Part shown: piece by piece, positions 4,853 to 8,561 of the stretch
Numbering within the stretch: the stretch's first letter is position 1
Layout: each line of letters starts with the position of its first letter
Source of the DNA: Ktedonobacter sp. 13_1_20CM_4_53_11
Lineage (GTDB): Bacteria; Chloroflexota; Ktedonobacteria; Ktedonobacterales; Ktedonobacteraceae
NCBI GenBank assembly: GCA_001919995.1
Contig: MNIY01000105.1
Span: 1 to 8,561, forward strand
Direction: 5' to 3'
DNA: 8,561 nt
Position numbers and translations under genes: made by a program
Notes under the pieces: model-generated
The model's database searches: none
Told to the model about the DNA's origin: nothing
Seen by the model: only the letters and a program-made list of their open reading frames with translations

Positions 4853-6589
4853 ATGAACATTGTGATTGAAAAAAACGTGATGGTCGCGATGCGCGACGGC
4901 GTGCACTTGGCCGCTGATGTCTATCGACCAGTTGAGGAAGGACAGCATCCGGTGCTCCTCATGCGCCTGCCCTATAACAAAGACCTGCCGGGCAGGCTCG
5001 CGGCGTTTGTGAGCACGGCGTTCCGAGCCGCTCAGCAGGGATATGTGGTGGTGCTTCAGGATTGCCGGGGACGGTTTGCCTCCGAGGGCGAGTTCTATCC
5101 ACAGTTCGACGATGCCAACGATGGCGTGGATACCATCCACTGGATCGTCGAGCAGCCCTGGGCGAATGGCAAGGTCGGGATGATCGGTGGCTCCTATCTT
5201 GGGTTTACTCAGTGGCTGCTGGCCAAGGAGCATCCCGAGGCTCTGCGGGCCATCGCTCCCCAGGTAACTACCTCGAACTATTACCAGACCCCTATGCGTC
5301 ACGAGGGAGGGGTGTTCGAGCTTGGGGTCCTTTTCTGGGCGCTCTCGATGGTTCCCGAAGAAGTGCAACGACGCATGCGCCAGGGACAAGCAAGTAGGGA
5401 ACAGATGGGAGCCATCATGCAGGCGATGCGTGATCCCTCGGCGCTGATGGCGCATCTGCCCCTCGTCGATCAGCCCTTGCTGCGCGAGTTCGCTCCCTGG
5501 TATCTCGATTGGCTGAACCATCCCACCTATGATGACTACTGGAAGCGCATCGCGCATAGCGAGTATTACGAGCAGTTAACGGTTCCTACCCTCAACATGG
5601 GTGGCTGGTATGATCTGTTCCTGGGCGGGACGCTGGCCAATTACGTCGGCATGAAACAGCGTGGGGGCAGCGTTGTGGCACGCGCCCACCAGCGCCTAGT
5701 CATCGGTCCCTGGTCACACACCAACGACATGGGCATGTTCTCGGAGCGGTCGTATGGTCTGGCGGCAAGCAGCGCGGCCATTGATCTCGAAGGGATGCAA
5801 TTGCGCTGGCACGATCACTGGCTCAAGGGAGAGGAGAATGGTGTGGAGCAGGACAAGCCGGTGAAGATCTTTGTGATGGGCCTGGATCAGTGGCGCGACG
5901 AAGACGATTGGCCGCTGCCGGATACGCAGTACCGCCCCTATTACCTGCACAGTGGTGGGCATGCCAATAGCGCGACCGGGAATGGCACGCTTTCCCCCGA
6001 TGCCCCAGCAGAGGAGCCAGAGGATGTCTATCTCTATGATCCACGCCACCCCGTGCCGACCGTTGGTGGCGCGATCCTGATCGATCTAGCTCCTGTGGAA
6101 GGACCGCGCGATCAGCGCGCGGTGGAAGCGCGGGAGGATGTGCTCTGCTATAGCACCCCGGTGCTGGAGAAACCGGTTGAGGTGACCGGCCCCATTGCCC
6201 TGGTCTTGTATATCTCATCCTCGGCCCGCGATACCGACTTCACTGGCAAACTGGTCAATGTGTACCCCGATGGCCGCGCCGAGATCCTCACCGATGGAAT
6301 TCTGCGCGCCCGCTATCGCGAATCGTTCACCGAGGCGAAGCTGCTAGAACCGGGACAGATCTACGAACTGCGCCTGGATCTTTGGGCCACCTCCAACCTG
6401 TTCAAAGCGGGACACCGCATCCGCCTGGAGGTCTCCAGTTCCAACTTCCCGCGTTTTGATCGCAATACCAACACAGGCGGAGTCATCGAGCGACAAACCG
6501 AGAAGGACCTCGTGCAAGCCGTCAACCGGATCTACCATGATGCCGCGCACCCCTCGCATCTGATTTTGCCCATCATCGAGCGCAACTGA
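4853..6589 (+). CDS. CocE/NonD family hydrolase (X-Pro dipeptidyl-peptidase S15 type)
   Basis: 578 residues, close to the about 570-580 of cocaine esterase CocE. An N-terminal alpha/beta hydrolase domain (about 1-145 and 240-345) is split by a helical cap (about 145-240). The nucleophile is Ser114 in GGSYLG, the acid is Asp254 in GGWYDLFL, and the base is His289 in GPWSHT. A C-terminal jelly-roll domain (about 350-575) ends with the typical GHRIRLEVSSSNFPRFDRN. The family cleaves esters or amides of small acyl compounds, and some members act on glutaryl-cephalosporins or proline dipeptides. The natural substrate here is unknown. No signal peptide is visible, so it is probably cytoplasmic. The start has AGGAGG 6 nt upstream. 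The gene is probably transcribed from the TetR-controlled promoter at 3698, through the esterase remnant. A Tn3-type miniature element begins 16 bp behind its stop. Confidence 0.95.
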   Translation: MNIVIEKNVMVAMRDGVHLAADVYRPVEEGQHPVLLMRLPYNKDLPGRLAAFVSTAFRAAQQGYVVVLQDCRGRFASEGEFYPQFDDANDGVDTIHWIVEQPWANGKVGMIGGSYLGFTQWLLAKEHPEALRAIAPQVTTSNYYQTPMRHEGGVFELGVLFWALSMVPEEVQRRMRQGQASREQMGAIMQAMRDPSALMAHLPLVDQPLLREFAPWYLDWLNHPTYDDYWKRIAHSEYYEQLTVPTLNMGGWYDLFLGGTLANYVGMKQRGGSVVARAHQRLVIGPWSHTNDMGMFSERSYGLAASSAAIDLEGMQLRWHDHWLKGEENGVEQDKPVKIFVMGLDQWRDEDDWPLPDTQYRPYYLHSGGHANSATGNGTLSPDAPAEEPEDVYLYDPRHPVPTVGGAILIDLAPVEGPRDQRAVEAREDVLCYSTPVLEKPVEVTGPIALVLYISSSARDTDFTGKLVNVYPDGRAEILTDGILRARYRESFTEAKLLEPGQIYELRLDLWATSNLFKAGHRIRLEVSSSNFPRFDRNTNTGGVIERQTEKDLVQAVNRIYHDAAHPSHLILPIIERN

Positions 6590-6600
6590 GCGAATAGACG

Positions 6601-6633
6601 AGCAAGGGGTCAGCATATCCACCCCTGCTTTTT
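6601..6633 (+). terminator. Intrinsic terminator of the hydrolase unit, formed mostly by the mobile element end
   Basis: AGCA-A-GGGGT pairs with ACCCC-TGCT (9 pairs, one bulged A, 10-base loop) and runs into TTTTT at 6629-6633. It begins 11 bp after the CocE-type stop. The GGGGT arm and everything behind it belong to the left inverted repeat of the miniature element; only AGCAA is flanking DNA. Confidence 0.65.
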
Positions 6634-6796
6634 GTACGCTAAGCTGGTAAATTGGCTCTACAAGCCAATTGGCCCTTCGCACTCAAACATTTCGAGGATC
6701 TTATCCTCCCAATCCCCTTATGAAGGCTCACAAGGGCAGCAGTGAGCCCCTTGTTTTGCTTAACGTACACTTTTCAAGTTTGGATGTGCTGACCCC
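6606..6796. mobile_element. Tn3-family-derived miniature inverted-repeat element (TIME-like), 191 bp
   Basis: The ends are inverted repeats of exactly 38 bp: left 6606-6643, right 6759-6796 on the other strand. Both start GGGGTCAGCA and end GTACG(C/T)TAAG, with 28 of 38 positions identical and the differences concentrated in the middle 12 bp. A 38-bp repeat starting GGGG and ending ACGYTAAG is the signature of Tn3-family transposons. The 115-bp interior codes for nothing recognisable. It contains an 8-bp stem AATTGGCT/AGCCAATT (6650-6670) and ACAAGGG/CCCTTGT followed by TTT (6730-6756). Such an element could be moved only by a Tn3-type transposase acting in trans. The expected 5-bp target duplication is absent (AGCAA against TATCT), so the copy is old, rearranged, or formed by recombination. 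Confidence 0.78.
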
Positions 6797-7076
6797 TATC
6801 TCAGCTCAACTGTAAATCCCAACATGCTGCTTCTGCACATCCATGCACGCTGACCGCAAAGGTGCGGCCAATACCATAGAACACAGCTAGGAAGTAGCGA
6901 AACGAGCAGGAAGAGTATTTACGTCTCTAACAGCTCAAAATGGCTGTTCTAGGAAGGAATCCTTGCCAGATCTCACCCAGACGAGACCAACGTCTCCGTA
7001 TGGGGTTTGTGTGCCTTCTCCAGTGCCGGGATATCGCCTCTTCCTCGCGAGATCGCTGAGCGCTCCGCTCTTGTGC
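6797..7076. other. Intergenic region without a recognised gene
   Basis: 280 bp between the miniature element and the end of the MFS gene. Only small stems are seen: CCGCA/TGCGG near 6860, AACAGC/GCTGTT at 6929-6948, GAGAC/GTCTC near 6985, and GAGCG/CGCTC at 7058-7070. None has a T tract, so no intrinsic terminator for the MFS gene can be pointed to. No open frame has domain character. Confidence 0.5.
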
Positions 7077-8324
7077 TCATCTGGTCACGCTTTTCGTCTT
7101 CCCGTCCAGGCCGCGCATCGTTGGAGAGAGCAATCCTCCTCCCCTCGCCAGAATACATGCGATGCCAGAAAGACCAATCACCAGTGCAGATGAGAGGTAT
7201 TGGAGAAGGAGCCCGCCCATCAATGTTCCGAGTGGTGCCGCCGCAGTCGTCAGCGCAAGACGCGCACCGAAGACCTGTCCTCGCATGGTCGGCGGAATGA
7301 GTCGCTGCAACAGTGAGGCTTCTATCGGCACATACGGAGCCCAGGAGCACGCTCCCAGAGCGAGACACAGGAGCGCCAGGGGCAACGAATGGAAGATCAT
7401 CAGCGGGCAAAGGAAGCCTCCCCACAGGAGAGCGATCAGCGGTTGGCTCAACCCTGGCCGGAACCGGGCAGCAACGAAACTGGTGAACAACGCGCCGATC
7501 AGTGCTCCTACCCCAAAGCCCGTCCAGAGCAAGCCGTATCCCTGGACTCCAGCATGCAGGATCTTGTCGCTGTAGAGAGGCAGGGCTGCTTCCAGAGGAC
7601 CATACGAGAAAAAGAAGAGCACTGATAAGCTCGTGAGCAGACGGATCTCCTTGGTGCGGACGAGCAGATCAAAGCCACTCAACCATGTTTGCTGAACTTC
7701 CGACGCTTCGTTGAACGTATGACGAGCGATGGGAGGCAGCGAAAAGACGAGGAACCCCATGAGGAGGAAACTCATCGCGTCGATCAACAGGGCGAAAGCT
7801 CCTCCCACCTCGGCGACCAGTATTCCGGCGAGTGCGGGACCAAGCAGCGACGCGAATTGCAAACTCGTTGAAGCAAGGGCATTGGCTCGTTCAAGAGCAC
7901 CCTCTGGAACGAGATGTGGCAAAATGACGCGAACGCCTGCTCCCGTGGCAGGAGAGAGCGCTCCTGCCAGCAAAACCAGTGTATAGATCTGCCACAACTG
8001 CAAGACTCCCACCCATGAGAGAACGGGAATGGCCCCGATCAGCAGGGCACGCGTGCAGTTATCTATTCCCATCACCACACGAGGCTGCCAGCGATCCAAC
8101 ACTGTTCCAAGCAACGGTCCTGTCAGCATGGCGGGGAGTTGAAAACACAGAAGCACGAGACTGAGAGCTACCCCGGACCCGGTGAGCTGCAAGACGAACC
8201 AGAGTAAAGCAATCGTCGTAAATTGATCTCCCAGATAGGAAATACTTAGCCCCAACCATAAGCGCAGAAAGGCCGGGGAACGCAATGGGTGACGTTCGAC
8301 CCTCAATTTGAGGGAAGTGAACAC
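7077..8324 (-). CDS. MFS transporter, DHA3-type drug/siderophore exporter
   Basis: 415 residues from the chosen start, the usual size of a 12-helix MFS exporter. The N-terminus LRSPAFLRLWLGLSISYLGD and the loop 2-3 motif A (GPLLGTVLDRWQPRVV) are typical of the DHA3 group that includes macrolide efflux and enterobactin exporters. The hydrophobic segments are spaced as expected, with a central cytoplasmic loop (PPIARHTFNEASEVQQTW). It should be an inner-membrane, proton-driven exporter; the cargo cannot be read. GTG at 8324 is preferred as start because GGAAAGGAG lies 7 nt upstream. ATG at 8342, 6 codons earlier, has no comparable ribosome binding site and would give 421 residues. The gene stands alone on its strand, convergent with the hydrolase unit. 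No resistance or siderophore gene is next to it. Confidence 0.92.
   Translation of the reverse strand: MFTSLKLRVERHPLRSPAFLRLWLGLSISYLGDQFTTIALLWFVLQLTGSGVALSLVLLCFQLPAMLTGPLLGTVLDRWQPRVVMGIDNCTRALLIGAIPVLSWVGVLQLWQIYTLVLLAGALSPATGAGVRVILPHLVPEGALERANALASTSLQFASLLGPALAGILVAEVGGAFALLIDAMSFLLMGFLVFSLPPIARHTFNEASEVQQTWLSGFDLLVRTKEIRLLTSLSVLFFFSYGPLEAALPLYSDKILHAGVQGYGLLWTGFGVGALIGALFTSFVAARFRPGLSQPLIALLWGGFLCPLMIFHSLPLALLCLALGACSWAPYVPIEASLLQRLIPPTMRGQVFGARLALTTAAAPLGTLMGGLLLQYLSSALVIGLSGIACILARGGGLLSPTMRGLDGKTKSVTR
8300..8314. repeat. 15-bp palindrome at the start of the MFS coding region
   Basis: CCCTCAA-T-TTGAGGG is a perfect inverted repeat 10 bp inside the coding region counted from the GTG start. 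In mRNA it would be a tight hairpin only if the loop opens. It could be an operator or a chance repeat. Confidence 0.25.
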
Positions 8325-8342
8325 GAACAGGCTCCTTTCCAT

Positions 8343-8561
8343 GACATTTCACCCGTCTCGGCATGACAGAAAGCGGCTCTTGACTCATTGCTTCCAACTC
8401 AATCATGTGTCGAATCGGAGAGATACATCATTCGCACGAAAAATGTGAGAGAGGGCCGATTTATCAGGTCCTATCCCGATTGATCGGTGATCGCTGCAGG
8501 ACACGAAATGCCTATTGGAGACGACCGTGCACCTGTGCAGACGCAGGCAGAATCGCACAAA
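8343..8561. other. Upstream region of the MFS gene, no recognised gene
   Basis: No coding frame is supported in these 219 bp up to the window edge. A short palindrome CCGAT-TG-ATCGG lies at 8476-8487 and could be a regulator site. No convincing promoter was seen for the MFS gene. The region may also carry the promoter of a gene beyond the right edge. Confidence 0.4.

Noticed and set aside
6973..7425. 150-codon open frame on the minus strand at the end of the MFS gene
   Set aside because: It overlaps the MFS coding sequence in another frame and its composition (Arg/Ser/Gly-rich) is that of a shadow frame.
8059..8406. 115-codon open frame on the minus strand crossing the MFS start
   Set aside because: It overlaps the MFS gene out of frame for most of its length and shows no domain.
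8380..8408. Promoter-like TTGACT with 17-bp spacer and TCATGT on the plus strand
   Set aside because: The -10 matches only three of six positions and no gene follows within the window.

Overview
The window reads as a piece of chromosome from a free-living bacterium of moderate GC content with a large genome. The mix of genes (Lrp/AsnC and TetR regulators, a DAO-type FAD oxidoreductase, a CocE/NonD hydrolase, an MFS exporter and a DapB paralogue) resembles what is seen in soil Chloroflexota such as Ktedonobacteria. That placement is a guess from gene style, not a demonstrated assignment. No rRNA, tRNA, CRISPR array or phage gene was found.

Layout from left to right. (1) 1-1759: an FAD-dependent amino-acid/amine oxidoreductase on the minus strand, cut by the left edge, stands back to back with an Lrp/AsnC regulator on the plus strand. 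A 17-bp palindrome lies between them and is the likely operator. (2) 1760-2124: a convergent, apparently non-coding gap with two long-stemmed hairpins. (3) 2125-3650: a DapB-like reductase and an upstream TetR regulator, both on the minus strand and probably one transcription unit. The DapB-like protein keeps the lysine and SGT motif of the active site but has Ala-Ser where the usual catalytic His-His pair would be. (4) 3698-3762: a compact divergent promoter region. A near-consensus rightward promoter and a leftward extended -10 promoter share two palindromic operators whose centres are exactly 30 bp apart. (5) 3981-6589: the rightward unit, with a broken HSL-family esterase (in-frame TGA, internal deletion, frameshift) followed by an intact CocE/NonD-family alpha/beta hydrolase. 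(6) 6606-6796: a 191-bp miniature element with 38-bp terminal inverted repeats of Tn3-family type, inserted just behind the hydrolase. Its left end supplies a terminator-like hairpin. (7) 7077-8324: an MFS (DHA3-type) exporter on the minus strand, with no recognised gene on either side.

How the parts fit. The TetR protein probably represses itself, the DapB-like gene behind it and the hydrolase unit opposite, and would be released by a small ligand that may be a substrate of the hydrolase. The Lrp protein probably controls the neighbouring amino-acid oxidoreductase and itself. The broken esterase and the Tn3-derived element show that the hydrolase region has been reshaped recently.
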